Of a stretch of 64,000 nucleotides of DNA, positions 1 to 9,901 are shown piece by piece. The DNA comes from Duganella sp. SG902. Lineage in GTDB: Bacteria; Pseudomonadota; Gammaproteobacteria; Burkholderiales; Burkholderiaceae_D. Both the position numbers and the translations under genes were made by a program. How positions within the stretch are numbered: position 1 is the first letter of the stretch; the number at the start of each line of letters is the position of its first letter. Below the pieces are notes generated by a model. That model was not told the origin of the DNA. It worked only from the letters and a program-made list of their open reading frames with translations, and made no database searches. The stretch lies in NCBI RefSeq assembly GCF_013376005.1, contig NZ_JABMJK010000014.1:41939-105938 (forward strand), written 5' to 3'.

Positions 1-1
1 A

Positions 2-3000
2 ACCGCGCAAGCCGCCACCCTCGGCAGCGACCAGCTCGGCGTGCTGTCCGACCTTCAGGTGCAAGCCCTGTCCGGCACCAACCTGAACGCCCTCGGCAGC
101 GCGCAAGTGCGGGCGCTGAGCACCGACCAGATCGTCGCCCTGACCACGCAGCAATACGCCCTGCTCGGCAGCGCGCAAGTGGCCGCCCTCAGCACCAAGC
201 AACTGAGCGCGATCGAGCAGGATGACCTGGCCGCGCTGAAAACCGCCCAGATCGCCATCCTCGGCACCGACCAGATCCAGGCGCTGGCGCCGGACCGCAT
301 CGCCGCGCTGACCACCGCGCAGGCGCAGGCGCTGAGCAGCACCCAGCTGCAGGCGCTGGGCTCGGCCCAAGTGCAGGCGCTGAGCACGGCCGACCTGTTC
401 GCGCTGAAGTCGGCGCAGATCGCCGCCCTCAACACCAACCAGCTGAACGCGCTGCTGGACTACCAGCTGCAAAGCTTCGGCCTGGTCCAACTGGGCGCGC
501 TCAGCAGCACGCAGCTGCAGGCGCTCGGCAGCGACCAGATCATCCAGCTAACCACCACGCAGTACGGCTACCTGACCACCGCGCAGGTCGCGCTGCTGAC
601 CACCGCCCAGCTCGGCGCCATCGAGCTGGAAGACCTGGCCGCGCTCAAGACCGCGCAGTTGCTGGCCCTCGGCAGCGACCAGATCCAGTCGCTGACGGTG
701 GACCGCATCGCCGCGCTGACCACGCTGCAGGCCCAGTCGCTGGCCACCCAGCAACTGGCGGTGCTGACCACGGCGCAAGTGCAGGCGCTGGAAACCGACG
801 ACCTGGCCGCGCTGAGATCCAGCCAGCTGCAGGCGCTGAGCAGCGCCCAGCTCAACGCGCTGAGCTTCAGCCAGGTGCAAAACCTCGGCAGCGCCCAGTT
901 GAACGCCCTGACCAGCGCGCAATTCCATGCCCTGGGCAGCGACCAGATCATCGCCCTCAGCACCACGCAAGCCAGCCAGCTGGCCAGCGCGCAGTTGATC
1001 GCGCTGAGCTCCGACCAACTGGCCGCGCTGGAACTGGAAGACCTGGCCGCGCTGCTCAGCAACCAGATCGCCGCGCTGACCACGCAACAGTTCAGCCAGC
1101 TCGACCTGGCGCACGTCGGCGCGCTGACCACGGCGCAAGCCATCGCCGTGACCACGGCGCAACTGGCGGCGCTGTCCACCAGCCAGTTCCAGGCGCTCAG
1201 CACCGACAACCTGGCGGCCCTGAAAACCGCGCAGATCGCCGCGCTGACCACCAACCAGCTGATCACGCTGACCCAGGACCAGCTGCAAAACCTGACCACC
1301 GACCAGATCGACGCGCTGACCTCGGCCCAGGCCTCGTCGCTGACGACCGACCAGATCGCCTCCCTGACCTCGACCCAGGTCGACAACCTGGGCACGCGCC
1401 AGTTGAACGCGCTGACCAGCGCGCAGATCGCCGCCATCAGCACCGACAACTTCACCACGCTGTCGAGCGTGCAGATCGGCGCGCTCAACGCGGCCCAGTT
1501 CGGCGCCATCACCACCGACCAGATGGTGGCCCTGAGCAGCGAACAGGCCGTGGCGCTGACCACCGCGCAGATCGCCGCATTCAGCAGCGACCAGCTGGAC
1601 GCGCTGGAAACGCGCGACTTCGTGGTGCTGAAAACGGCGCAGATCGCCGCCATCAGCGCTGCCAACGTGGCGGCGCTGACCACCGACATCGTCAGCGTGC
1701 TGACCACCGCGCAGTTCGCCGGCCTGAACACCGACCAGATCGCCGCCCTGCAGACCGACCAGATCGTGGCGCTGACCAGCGCCCAGGTCACCACGCTGAG
1801 CTCGGCCCAGATCGGCGCCCTCAGCCCTGATCAGGTGAGCGCGTTGGCGACCGAAGACTTCGTCTCGCTGCGCAGCAGCCAGCTGGCCGCCTTCAACACC
1901 GCGCAGTTCGCGGCGCTGACCAGCGACCAGCTGAACGCGCTGTCCACCAGCGCCTTCACCGCGCTGACCACGGCCATGCTGAGCCAGCTGACCGCCAGCC
2001 AGTTCAGCCAGCTGAGCACGGCGCAGATCGGCGCCCTGACCACGGCGCAGGCTGTGTCGCTGAGCACCGACCAGCTGGCTGCGCTGACCAGCGACCAGTT
2101 CCCGGTCCTCAGCACCAGCGCCATCCGTGTGTTGCAGTCCGACCAGTTCGGCGCGCTGAGCACCGATCAGATCGTGGCGCTGGCCACCCAGCAAGTGCGC
2201 GCCCTGAACAGCATGCAACTGGGCGGCCTGACCACCGACCAGGTGGCGGCGCTGGAAACCCGCGACCTCGCGGCCTTGACCACCGCGCAACTGAACCTGC
2301 TGAACACCGACCAGGTGCAGGCACTGCTGACCGACCAGCTGGCCTCGCTGTCCACCGCGCAGCTCAGCACCCTGAGCACCGACCAGATCAGCGCCGGCCT
2401 CAACACCGACCAAATCGTCGCCCTGACCACGCAGCAAGCCGCCGCCCTGGCCACCAAACAGGTCGCGGCCCTGACCACCGACCAGATCGTCGCGCTGGAA
2501 ACGCAGGACTTGTCCTCGTTCAGCACGCGCCAGATGGTGGCGCTGACCAGCGACCAGGTGAGCGCGCTGCGCAGCGACCAATTGAACGCGCTGACCACGG
2601 CCGAACTGGCCGCGCTCACCACCAGCCAGCTGATCAACGGTCTGAGCACCGACCAGCTGGTGGCGCTGGACACCGCCCACCTGAACGCGCTGACCACCAA
2701 CCAGCTGACCTACGGCATCAGCAGCGACGCCATCGCCACGCTGACCACCGACCAGCTGCAATCGCTGCGCACCGCGCAGACCGCCTACCTGGGCACGGCG
2801 CAGGTGGCCGCGCTGACCACCGACCAGATCGTCGCCCTGAGCAGCCAGCAGGTCGCCACCCTGACCACCCAGCAGGTGACCTCGCTGACCACCGACCAGA
2901 TCGTCGCGCTGGAAACGGCCGACCTGGCCTCGTTCACCACGCGCCAGATGGTGGCGCTGAACACCGACCAGGTGGCGGCCCTGACCAGCGACCAGTTGAA

Positions 3001-5578
3001 CAGCCTGACCACCACCGAGCTGGCGGCACTCACCACCAGCCAGCTCAGCCTCGGCCTCACCACCGACCAGCTGGTCACGCTGGATAGCGCCCACATCAGC
3101 GCGCTGACCACCAACCAGCTGGCCTACGGTGTCGGCGTGGCGTCGATCGCCGCCTTGACCACCGACCAGATCCAGGCGCTGCGCACCACGCAAGCGGCGA
3201 CCCTGACCACGCTGCAAGTGCAGGCGTTGACCACCGACCAGATCGTCGCGCTGACCACCGCGCAGGCGTCCACCCTGAGCACCCAGCAGGTCGCGTCGCT
3301 GACCAACGACCAACTGGCCGCGCTGGAAACGGCCGACCTCAACGCCTTCAGCACGCGCCAGGTGGTGGCCCTGCAGGTCACCCAGGTGGCCTCGCTGAGC
3401 AGCGACCAGCTGAACAGCCTGAGCACCACGCAACTGACGGCGCTGACCACCAACCAGCTCGTCAACGGCCTCACCAGCGGGCAGGCACGCGCGCTGAGCA
3501 CCGACCAGATCTACGCCCTCAGCACCCAGCAGCTGGCCTACGGCTTCAGCGTCGACAACCTGAACGCGCTGACCAGCGACCAGATCCAGTCGCTGCGCAC
3601 CGTGCAGATCGCCGGCCTGACCACGCTGCAGGCGAGCGGCCTGAGCACCGACCAGATCGCGGCGCTGGCCACCGCGCAGATGACCGGCCTCAACACCGCG
3701 CAAATGCAGGCGCTGACCGGCGACCAACTGGCCGCCATCAACACCGCGCAGCTCGCCGCGCTCGACACCCAGGACCTGGCCGCGCTGAGCGCCAGCCAGT
3801 TCACCGGCCTCAGCACCGACCAGACCGTGGCGCTGACCACGGCCCAGGTGCGCGGCCTGAAGACGCTGCAAATCAACGCCATCGGCGCCAGCCAGATCGG
3901 CGTCTTCACCAGCGACCAGCTGCAGGCGCTGAGCACCCAGCAGGCCGCCGCGCTGAGCGTGGACGCCGTCACCGGCCTCTCGACCGCGCAGCTGAACGTG
4001 CTGACCACGGCCGACGTCGCCGCGCTGGGCACGCTGCAGATCTCCAGCATCGACACCGCCAAGCTGGTCGGCCTGAACACCGACCAGATCCAGGCCCTGA
4101 CCAGCGCGCAACTGGGCGCCATCACCAACGACCAACTGATCGCCTTCGGCACCGGCCAGGTCGCGGCGCTGCGCACCGCGCAGATCGGCTACCTGAGCAC
4201 CATCCAGCTGGGCGCGCTGACCAACACCCAGGTGCAGGCGCTGACCACCGACCAGATCGCCTCGATCAAGCTGACCCAGATCCCGGCGCTGACCGTCGAT
4301 CAAATGGGCGTGCTGCAAAGCGACCAGCTGCGCGCGCTGACCACTGGCCAGATCCAAACGCTGTCGGCCTCGCAGCTGACCGCGTTGAGCAGCGCCCAGG
4401 CCGGCGCCCTGACCACGGCGCAGATGGGCGCGCTGAAGGTGGCCCAGATCAGCACGCTGGACGCGACCCAGATCAACGGCTTCAGCACCGACCAGCTGGG
4501 CGCGTGGAGCACCACCCAGTTCGGCGCGCTGACCAACGCCCAGATCGGCTACCTGTCGACCGACCAGATCGCCGGCCTGACCACCACGCAAGTGGCCGGC
4601 ATCAAGACCAGCCAGCTGATCGTGTTCAGCAACGCCCAGCTGCAAGCCTTCACCGCCACCCAGGTGCCGGCGCTGGCCACGGCCGGGCTGACCTCGCTGA
4701 GCGTGGCGCAGGCCGACGCCTTCAGCGGCGCGCAGGTGGCGGCAATGTCGGTCACGCAGACCATGGCGCTGCCGTCCGGTTCGGTGAACTACGCCACCCC
4801 GCTGATCCTCGACCTGGACGGCAATGGCGTACAAACCCTGAGCATCGCGGCCGGCGTGCAGTTCGACATCCGCGGCGAAGGCAAGCCGGTGCAGACCGGC
4901 TGGGTGGACGCCCGTGACGGCCTGCTGGCCCTGGATCGCAACGGCGACGGCGTCATCAACGACGGCGGCGAACTGTTCGGCGGCGCCACCACGCTGGCGG
5001 ACGGCGGCAAGGCGGCCGACGGCTACAGCGCCCTGCGCGCGCTGGACAGCAACGGCGACGGCCAGATCACCAGCGCCGACAGCGCCTACGCTGCCCTGCG
5101 CGTGTGGGTGGACGGCAACTCGGACGGCATCAGCCAGACCGGCGAGCTGAAAACCCTGGAGCAGCTCAACATTGCCGCCATCAGCACCCAGGCCGACCAC
5201 GCGCTGGCCCAGCAAAACGGCAACATCGTGGGCCTGACGTCGAGCTACACCAGCACCGACGGCAGCGTGCACGCCAGCGCCGACGTCTGGTTCCTGGCGC
5301 AAAAACAGGCGGCAACATCCACTGCCACCTTGCAACAGCAGGTGTCGGGCCTGAGCCATGCGATCGGCGGCTACGCTGCCGCGGACGCGGCACCTGCGGC
5401 GCAAACGCAACAGCTGGACGTGCTGAAGCCTGCGGCCGGCGTGGATACGCAGACGCTGAGCGACGCCCTCAAGCACTACAGCGCCGCCCAGGGCCTGCAA
5501 GGCCTGACCGCCGTCTTCACCGGCAAGCCGCAACAACAGGAGCACGCCACCAGTTGGTTCGCCGCCCCGAACCGCTAA
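2..5578 (+). CDS. Giant octapeptide-repeat protein A with C-terminal EF-hand domain (5' end outside window)
   Basis: The frame is open from the window edge (the first apparent start at 41 is a GTG coding Val inside the repeat), so the N-terminus is missing. About 1590 visible residues are tandem eight-residue units of the form [ST][ST]xQ[VIL]xAL. A charged unit of the type ExxDLAALK recurs at intervals. From about visible residue 1600 a non-repetitive domain begins with LDLDGNGV, then LDRNGDGVINDGGELFGG, LDSNGDGQITSADS and VWVDGNSDGISQTGEL. These are Ca-binding DxNxDG loops of the kind found at the C-termini of type I secreted proteins. The tail is about 75 residues. No signal peptide can be judged and no GGxGxD nonapeptides are seen. 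Its paralogs are the genes at 47410 and 57067. Probable role: exported surface or matrix protein, perhaps glycosylated by the adjacent GT41 enzymes. Ser/Thr make up about a quarter of the repeat. Confidence 0.85.
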   Translation, partial: TAQAATLGSDQLGVLSDLQVQALSGTNLNALGSAQVRALSTDQIVALTTQQYALLGSAQVAALSTKQLSAIEQDDLAALKTAQIAILGTDQIQALAPDRIAALTTAQAQALSSTQLQALGSAQVQALSTADLFALKSAQIAALNTNQLNALLDYQLQSFGLVQLGALSSTQLQALGSDQIIQLTTTQYGYLTTAQVALLTTAQLGAIELEDLAALKTAQLLALGSDQIQSLTVDRIAALTTLQAQSLATQQLAVLTTAQVQALETDDLAALRSSQLQALSSAQLNALSFSQVQNLGSAQLNALTSAQFHALGSDQIIALSTTQASQLASAQLIALSSDQLAALELEDLAALLSNQIAALTTQQFSQLDLAHVGALTTAQAIAVTTAQLAALSTSQFQALSTDNLAALKTAQIAALTTNQLITLTQDQLQNLTTDQIDALTSAQASSLTTDQIASLTSTQVDNLGTRQLNALTSAQIAAISTDNFTTLSSVQIGALNAAQFGAITTDQMVALSSEQAVALTTAQIAAFSSDQLDALETRDFVVLKTAQIAAISAANVAALTTDIVSVLTTAQFAGLNTDQIAALQTDQIVALTSAQVTTLSSAQIGALSPDQVSALATEDFVSLRSSQLAAFNTAQFAALTSDQLNALSTSAFTALTTAMLSQLTASQFSQLSTAQIGALTTAQAVSLSTDQLAALTSDQFPVLSTSAIRVLQSDQFGALSTDQIVALATQQVRALNSMQLGGLTTDQVAALETRDLAALTTAQLNLLNTDQVQALLTDQLASLSTAQLSTLSTDQISAGLNTDQIVALTTQQAAALATKQVAALTTDQIVALETQDLSSFSTRQMVALTSDQVSALRSDQLNALTTAELAALTTSQLINGLSTDQLVALDTAHLNALTTNQLTYGISSDAIATLTTDQLQSLRTAQTAYLGTAQVAALTTDQIVALSSQQVATLTTQQVTSLTTDQIVALETADLASFTTRQMVALNTDQVAALTSDQLNSLTTTELAALTTSQLSLGLTTDQLVTLDSAHISALTTNQLAYGVGVASIAALTTDQIQALRTTQAATLTTLQVQALTTDQIVALTTAQASTLSTQQVASLTNDQLAALETADLNAFSTRQVVALQVTQVASLSSDQLNSLSTTQLTALTTNQLVNGLTSGQARALSTDQIYALSTQQLAYGFSVDNLNALTSDQIQSLRTVQIAGLTTLQASGLSTDQIAALATAQMTGLNTAQMQALTGDQLAAINTAQLAALDTQDLAALSASQFTGLSTDQTVALTTAQVRGLKTLQINAIGASQIGVFTSDQLQALSTQQAAALSVDAVTGLSTAQLNVLTTADVAALGTLQISSIDTAKLVGLNTDQIQALTSAQLGAITNDQLIAFGTGQVAALRTAQIGYLSTIQLGALTNTQVQALTTDQIASIKLTQIPALTVDQMGVLQSDQLRALTTGQIQTLSASQLTALSSAQAGALTTAQMGALKVAQISTLDATQINGFSTDQLGAWSTTQFGALTNAQIGYLSTDQIAGLTTTQVAGIKTSQLIVFSNAQLQAFTATQVPALATAGLTSLSVAQADAFSGAQVAAMSVTQTMALPSGSVNYATPLILDLDGNGVQTLSIAAGVQFDIRGEGKPVQTGWVDARDGLLALDRNGDGVINDGGELFGGATTLADGGKAADGYSALRALDSNGDGQITSADSAYAALRVWVDGNSDGISQTGELKTLEQLNIAAISTQADHALAQQNGNIVGLTSSYTSTDGSVHASADVWFLAQKQAATSTATLQQQVSGLSHAIGGYAAADAAPAAQTQQLDVLKPAAGVDTQTLSDALKHYSAAQGLQGLTAVFTGKPQQQEHATSWFAAPNR
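2408..3649 (+). repeat. Three tandem 414-bp (138-aa) superrepeats inside giant gene A
   Basis: The motif gaccaRatcgtcg recurs at 2408, 2822 and 3236, exactly 414 bp apart. The encoded segments align along their length: each starts NTDQIVAL or TTDQIVAL, contains ETxDLxxFxTRQ, a nine- or ten-residue unit ending in a Gly-Leu step, and a TTNQL-x-YG step. They are higher-order copies built from octads. Copies are more divergent than those in gene B. Confidence 0.8.
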
Positions 5579-5646
5579 CGTCATCCCGGCGAAAGCCGGG
5601 ATCCATGGCACGCTCAGCATGGATTCCGGCTTTCGCCGGAATGACG
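5579..5646. repeat. REP/BIME-like inverted repeat
   Basis: Two inverted arms (cgtcatcccggcgaaagcc and ggctttcgccggaatgacg) flank a short centre containing catgg. Each arm can itself fold through ccggcgaaagccgg. The element begins on the base right after the TAA of gene A and may end its transcript. A relative with the same arms lies at 13317-13419. Confidence 0.8.
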
Positions 5647-5702
5647 TAACTGGTGAATGGTTGAGCAGCGGGGGTTTTACAGTCTTGCTCCAGAGCCAAA
5701 AG

Positions 5703-5749
5703 TTGCCCCTTACCCAGCGACAAAAAGGTATGATAGGGCCTACCTTTTT
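5703..5749 (+). promoter_or_regulatory. Candidate promoter or attenuator before the first GT41 gene
   Basis: A TATGAT -10-like hexamer lies at 5729-5734 with TTGCCC at 5703-5708, but the 20-base spacer is long. The same stretch forms a hairpin (aaaaaggta at 5722-5730 pairing with taccttttt at 5741-5749) followed by a T-run, ending 22 bases before the ATG at 5772. It could be a promoter, a terminator for gene A, or an attenuator; sequence alone does not decide. Confidence 0.3.
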
Positions 5750-5771
5750 TGGTTCGTTCCCAAGCTCAGCT

Positions 5772-8700
5772 ATGACCGTACAAGCCCCCGCAGCACCCGT
5801 TCCCGATAACAGCCCGCTGGGCACCGTCATGGGCATGGCCGCCCAGGGCGTTCTTTCCATCGGCGACCTGTTCGGCGCAGCGGCTGTCCTGCAGGAAAGC
5901 GGGCAGTTGCCGGCCGCCATTGCCCTGTACCGCACCTGGATCGAGCACACGCCGTCGCCGCTGGCCTATGCCGCCTGCTTCAACCTGGCCGTGGTGCTGT
6001 CCAATGCCGGCGACGACGCCGGCGCCGAGGCCGTGCTGCGCAAGGCCATGGCGCAAAACCCGCATTTCGTCGAGGCCCGCCTCAACCTGGGCACCCTGCT
6101 GGAACGCACCGGCCGCCCGGACGACGCGCTGGCCATGTGGAAGTCCATCCTGTCCGACCCGATCGAACCGGATATCAAGACCAACACCACGCTCTACATC
6201 CAGACCCTGAACAACCTTGGCCGCCTGCTGGAAATCCAGAAGCGCTACCCGGAAGCGGAAGCCATGCTGGCCCTCAGCCTGCGCGTCGATCCGCAACAGG
6301 CCAATGTGATGACGCACTGGGTCCACCTGCGCCAGAAGCAGTGCGAATGGCCGGTGTACGCCGGCCTGGAACACATCTCGGTCGCCACCATGATGGAAGG
6401 CACCTCGGCGCTGGCCATGCTCAGCGCCTCGGCCGACCCGGCCATGCAGCTGGCCGCGGCCAAGCGCTTCGTCAACGAAAAGATCAACGCCGCCGTGGCG
6501 CCGCTGACCGGCGCCCACGGCTATGGCCACAACCGCCTGCGCATCGGCTACCTGTCCTCGGACTTCTGCTCGCACGCGGTGTCCATCCTGACCGCCGAAC
6601 TATATGAGCTGCACGACCGTAACAAGTTCGAGGTGTACGCCTTCAGCTGGAGCCGCGAGGACGGCTCGCCGATCCGCGCGCGCGTGGTCAAGGCCATGGA
6701 CCACTACATCCGCATCGATAAACTGAGCGACGAGCAGGCCGCGCGCACCATCCGCGCCCACGAGATCGACATCCTGGTCGACCTGCACGGCTTGACGCTG
6801 GGCGCGCGCCCGCAGATCCTGGCCTACCGCCCGGCGCCGGTGCAGCTGACCTACCTCGGCTTCCCCGGCAGCACCGGCCTGCCCGGCATCGATTACGTGA
6901 TCGCCGACGAATTCCTGATCACGCCGGAGATGACCGAGCACTTCACCGAGAAGCCGCTGTACCTGCCGGACTGCTTCCAGATCAACGACCGCCAGCGCGC
7001 CATCGCGCCCAAGCCGACCCGCGCCTCGGTCAACCTGCCGGAAGACGCGTTTGTCTTCTGCTCGTTCAACAACAACTTCAAGTTCACGCCCGACCTGTTC
7101 GAGGTCTGGATGAACATCCTGCGCCGCGTGCCGAATTCGGTCCTGTGGCTGGTGGCCGATTATCCGGAAGTGCGCGAGAACCTGTTCCGCTACGCCGAGC
7201 AGGCCGGCATCGACCGCAATCGCCTGATCTTCAACACCCGCGCGGTGCCGGCCGAATACCTGGCGCGCTACCAGCTGGCCGACCTGTTCCTGGACACCTT
7301 CCCGTTCAACGCCGGCACCACCGCCAGCGACGCCCTGTGGGCCGGCCTGCCGCTGCTGACCTGCGCCGGCCAGACCTTCTCGTCGCGCATGGCGGGCAGC
7401 CTGCTGCGCGCGGTCGACCTGCCGCAGCTGATCACCTACAATTTCGCCGACTACGAAGAGAAGGCGGTGGAACTGGCCAACAACCCGCAGCGCATCGCCG
7501 CCATGAAGCGCCAGCTGCAGGCCAACCGCATGACCTGCGCGCTGTTCGACAGCCCGCGCTTCGTGCGCAATATGGAGGCGGCGCTGCTGAAGGTGGCCAA
7601 GCCGGCCGCGCCGCGCCTGGCCACGCCGGCGCATGCGGTGCGGCCGTCGGAAGAGTCGCCGGCCGCGCCAGTGCGCATCGACCAGATCCCGATCGTGGCC
7701 GTGTCCTACAACGCGCCGGACCTGATCGAAGCGCTGCTGCGCACCCTGCGCCAGCACTACACCAACCGCGTCTACATCATCGACGGTTCGAATCCGGACG
7801 TGGCGGAGCAGATCCGCGCCATCACGGACGGCCATGAGAATGTGGAGTTCATCCCCTTCGGCTACAACATCCACCACGGCCCCGGCATGTCGTGGGCCAT
7901 CAACCACCTTGGCCTGTCGGGCGAGGTGCTGTTCCTGGATTCCGACGTCGAGATCCTGAAAGCCGGCTTCCTGGAATCGCTGCACAGCCATCTGAAGCCG
8001 GGCATGTACGGCGTCGGCAATGTCCAGTGGGTCAACGAGTCGGGCCACAGCCGCGAGGCCGGCACTGCGGACGCCATCCCTTATCTGCACCCGGCCTGCA
8101 TGCTGGTGAACGTGGAAGTGATGCGTCAGTGGCCGCTGCCGATCAAGCACGGCGCGCCGCTGCTGCCGGCCATGATCGCGCTGCACCAGGCCGGCGCCTC
8201 CAATCTGCTGCAAGGCGTGGACTGGGTGCGCGATGACTTCAGCCGCGAGCCGAAACGCCACTACATCAAGCATGACTGGCAAGGCACCGTGATCCGCACC
8301 GGCGGCTATCACTACGACCTGCCCAGCAGCGGCGGCGAATTCAATGCCGACCTGCTCGGCCTCGTGCCGACCAACGCGCGCAAAGTGGTGGAACTGGGTT
8401 GCCGCGACGGCTCCTTCGCAAAAGCCTACCGCGCCCGCAACCCGCTGGCCAACTACACCGGTATCGAGGCCGATCCGGCGCCGGCGCAAGCCGCGCGGCC
8501 GCACTGCGACTTCGTGTTCAACGAGCATATCGAACAAGCCGGCGCCGACCTGTGGGACCACGTGCGCGGCGCCGATTGCTGGGTGCTGGACGAAGCGCTG
8601 GAAACGCTCGACGATCCATGGAGCCTGCTGCAAAAAATCCGCACCAACATCGCACCGGGCGGCAAGATCGTGGTCGCCCTGCGCAACTTCCAGCACTGGA

Positions 8701-8978
8701 GCATGCAGGCGCGCCTGAACGCCGGCGACCTGCGCTACGGCCCTGGCGGCATCGAGAAGGCCAGCAAGCGTATCTTCACGCGCGGCGTGATGCTGGAGAT
8801 GCTGCAGCAGAGCGGCTTCCAGATCAGCGGCGGCAGCGCGCGCATCGTTGACGAGCCGGCACGTGAAAAATACCTGCCGGCCATCCGCATGATGGCCGGC
8901 GCCAGCGGCGTCGATCCGGTGGTGGCGGTGGAGGATGCGCTGCCGTGGCAGTACATCATGATCGCCGTCGCCGCCTGA
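5772..8978 (+). CDS. TPR - GT41 O-GlcNAc-transferase-like - GT-A glycosyltransferase - methyltransferase fusion
   Basis: 1068 aa. I chose the ATG at 5772 because the upstream frame runs through the REP element. Residues 25-240 are TPR-like helices. Residues about 255-610 are a GT41 (SPINDLY/OGT) catalytic domain: YLSSDFCSH with His268, HEIDILVDLHG, FCSFNNNFK with Lys437 (equivalent of the UDP-contacting OGT Lys842), and NAGTT at 513-517. Residues about 636-865 are a GT-A domain (VAVSYNAPD, DSD metal motif at 723-725). Residues about 870-1065 are a class I SAM methyltransferase (VVELGCRDGSF near 872-882). GT41 enzymes transfer a sugar from a nucleotide donor to Ser/Thr (or Asn in HMW1C) in the cytosol. 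The fused order suggests stepwise assembly: first sugar, second sugar, methyl cap. It heads a run with a GT2 and 3-aminosugar genes. The acceptor is unproven; the giant Ser/Thr repeats next door are the best candidate. Confidence 0.88.
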   Translation: MTVQAPAAPVPDNSPLGTVMGMAAQGVLSIGDLFGAAAVLQESGQLPAAIALYRTWIEHTPSPLAYAACFNLAVVLSNAGDDAGAEAVLRKAMAQNPHFVEARLNLGTLLERTGRPDDALAMWKSILSDPIEPDIKTNTTLYIQTLNNLGRLLEIQKRYPEAEAMLALSLRVDPQQANVMTHWVHLRQKQCEWPVYAGLEHISVATMMEGTSALAMLSASADPAMQLAAAKRFVNEKINAAVAPLTGAHGYGHNRLRIGYLSSDFCSHAVSILTAELYELHDRNKFEVYAFSWSREDGSPIRARVVKAMDHYIRIDKLSDEQAARTIRAHEIDILVDLHGLTLGARPQILAYRPAPVQLTYLGFPGSTGLPGIDYVIADEFLITPEMTEHFTEKPLYLPDCFQINDRQRAIAPKPTRASVNLPEDAFVFCSFNNNFKFTPDLFEVWMNILRRVPNSVLWLVADYPEVRENLFRYAEQAGIDRNRLIFNTRAVPAEYLARYQLADLFLDTFPFNAGTTASDALWAGLPLLTCAGQTFSSRMAGSLLRAVDLPQLITYNFADYEEKAVELANNPQRIAAMKRQLQANRMTCALFDSPRFVRNMEAALLKVAKPAAPRLATPAHAVRPSEESPAAPVRIDQIPIVAVSYNAPDLIEALLRTLRQHYTNRVYIIDGSNPDVAEQIRAITDGHENVEFIPFGYNIHHGPGMSWAINHLGLSGEVLFLDSDVEILKAGFLESLHSHLKPGMYGVGNVQWVNESGHSREAGTADAIPYLHPACMLVNVEVMRQWPLPIKHGAPLLPAMIALHQAGASNLLQGVDWVRDDFSREPKRHYIKHDWQGTVIRTGGYHYDLPSSGGEFNADLLGLVPTNARKVVELGCRDGSFAKAYRARNPLANYTGIEADPAPAQAARPHCDFVFNEHIEQAGADLWDHVRGADCWVLDEALETLDDPWSLLQKIRTNIAPGGKIVVALRNFQHWSMQARLNAGDLRYGPGGIEKASKRIFTRGVMLEMLQQSGFQISGGSARIVDEPAREKYLPAIRMMAGASGVDPVVAVEDALPWQYIMIAVAA

Positions 8979-9007
8979 CGCCTGTTACCGAATACACGGA
9001 CTTTTAC

Positions 9008-9892
9008 ATGAGCTATCCCAAAGTCAGCATCGTCATCCCGTCCTACAAGCCGCAGCATTTCGAGATGTGCCTGCGCTCGGCCATCGGCCAGTCGTACCTG
9101 AATATCGAGATCCTCGTCAGCGACAACTGCCCGACCGAGGAGATCCGCGACATCTGCGCCCGCTACGCGCACAACGGCGTGATCTACCAGCGCTCCAGCG
9201 TCTACCGCGAGCAGAACGTCAACGCCGCGCTGGCCGGCGCCAAGGGAGAGTTCATCAAGCCGCTGTTCGACGACGACCTGCTGCACCCGTTCTGCATCGA
9301 GCGCATGGTGGCCGCCATGCAGCCGCGCCCCGACGTGCAGATGGTGTTTTCGGCTTCGCAGGTGATCAACTCCGACAACGAGCGCATCGAAACGCGCCGC
9401 CCGTATGAGGCCAGCGGCACGCTGTCCGGCCTGGACGTGCACCGCCGCGTCACGCTGGGCATGGAGAACTTCATCGGTGAATTCACCACCGTGATGTTCC
9501 GCCGCCAGACCATGTGGGACGTCGGCCTGCACCAGCTGTACAAGATGGGCGACCACGATTTCCTCACCGGCCTGGCCGACCTGATCGCCTACCTGAACCT
9601 GACCAGGGACGGCAGCATGTTCTACATCGACGAGGAGCTGACCTACTTCCGCAAGGACCCGCGCCTGCAGTCGAACTCCAATCCGACCTCCAACCCGTTC
9701 TTCGGCAACTGCTTCTCGGACTACATTGACCTGCTGCGCGTGTCGCTCGACGCGCAGATCATCAGCTCCGACGAGTACCGCTCGATGCACCCGCAGGTGG
9801 ACGCGGTGTTCCTGCGCCTGAATAACCTGTTCCCGCAAGTCGGCGAGGCGCGCGAACGCTACCTGGCCCGCATGGCCAAACTGGACCAGTAA
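9008..9892 (+). CDS. Family 2 glycosyltransferase
   Basis: 294 aa, starting at ATG 9008 (MSYPKVSIVIPSYKP), which matches the usual GT2 N-terminus. GT-A fold features are visible: IVIPSYKP strand, SDNCPTEE loop, KPLFDDDLLHP with the DxD-type metal/nucleotide motif near residue 98, and EFTTVMFRR further on. It lies 29 bp after the first GT41 fusion and 9 bp before the ketoisomerase gene, so it is probably in the same operon. Likely adds a nucleotide-activated deoxysugar to a growing glycan; donor and acceptor cannot be read from the sequence. Confidence 0.85.
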   Translation: MSYPKVSIVIPSYKPQHFEMCLRSAIGQSYLNIEILVSDNCPTEEIRDICARYAHNGVIYQRSSVYREQNVNAALAGAKGEFIKPLFDDDLLHPFCIERMVAAMQPRPDVQMVFSASQVINSDNERIETRRPYEASGTLSGLDVHRRVTLGMENFIGEFTTVMFRRQTMWDVGLHQLYKMGDHDFLTGLADLIAYLNLTRDGSMFYIDEELTYFRKDPRLQSNSNPTSNPFFGNCFSDYIDLLRVSLDAQIISSDEYRSMHPQVDAVFLRLNNLFPQVGEARERYLARMAKLDQ

Positions 9893-9901
9893 GGAGAAGC
9901 G

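Noticed and set aside
2..5578. RTX toxin classification of the giant proteins
   Set aside because: No GGxGxDxxx nonapeptide arrays or toxin domain are seen; only the EF-hand-like domain and secretion context are shared with RTX proteins.
548..5950. Minus-strand open frame of 1800 codons antisense to giant gene A
   Set aside because: Same artefact as above; it also runs through the REP element and into the opposite-strand GT41 gene.
6600..8696. Long minus-strand frame inside the first GT41 gene
   Set aside because: High-GC antisense shadow with His/Arg/Val-rich composition; the plus strand has clear GT41, GT-A and methyltransferase motifs.
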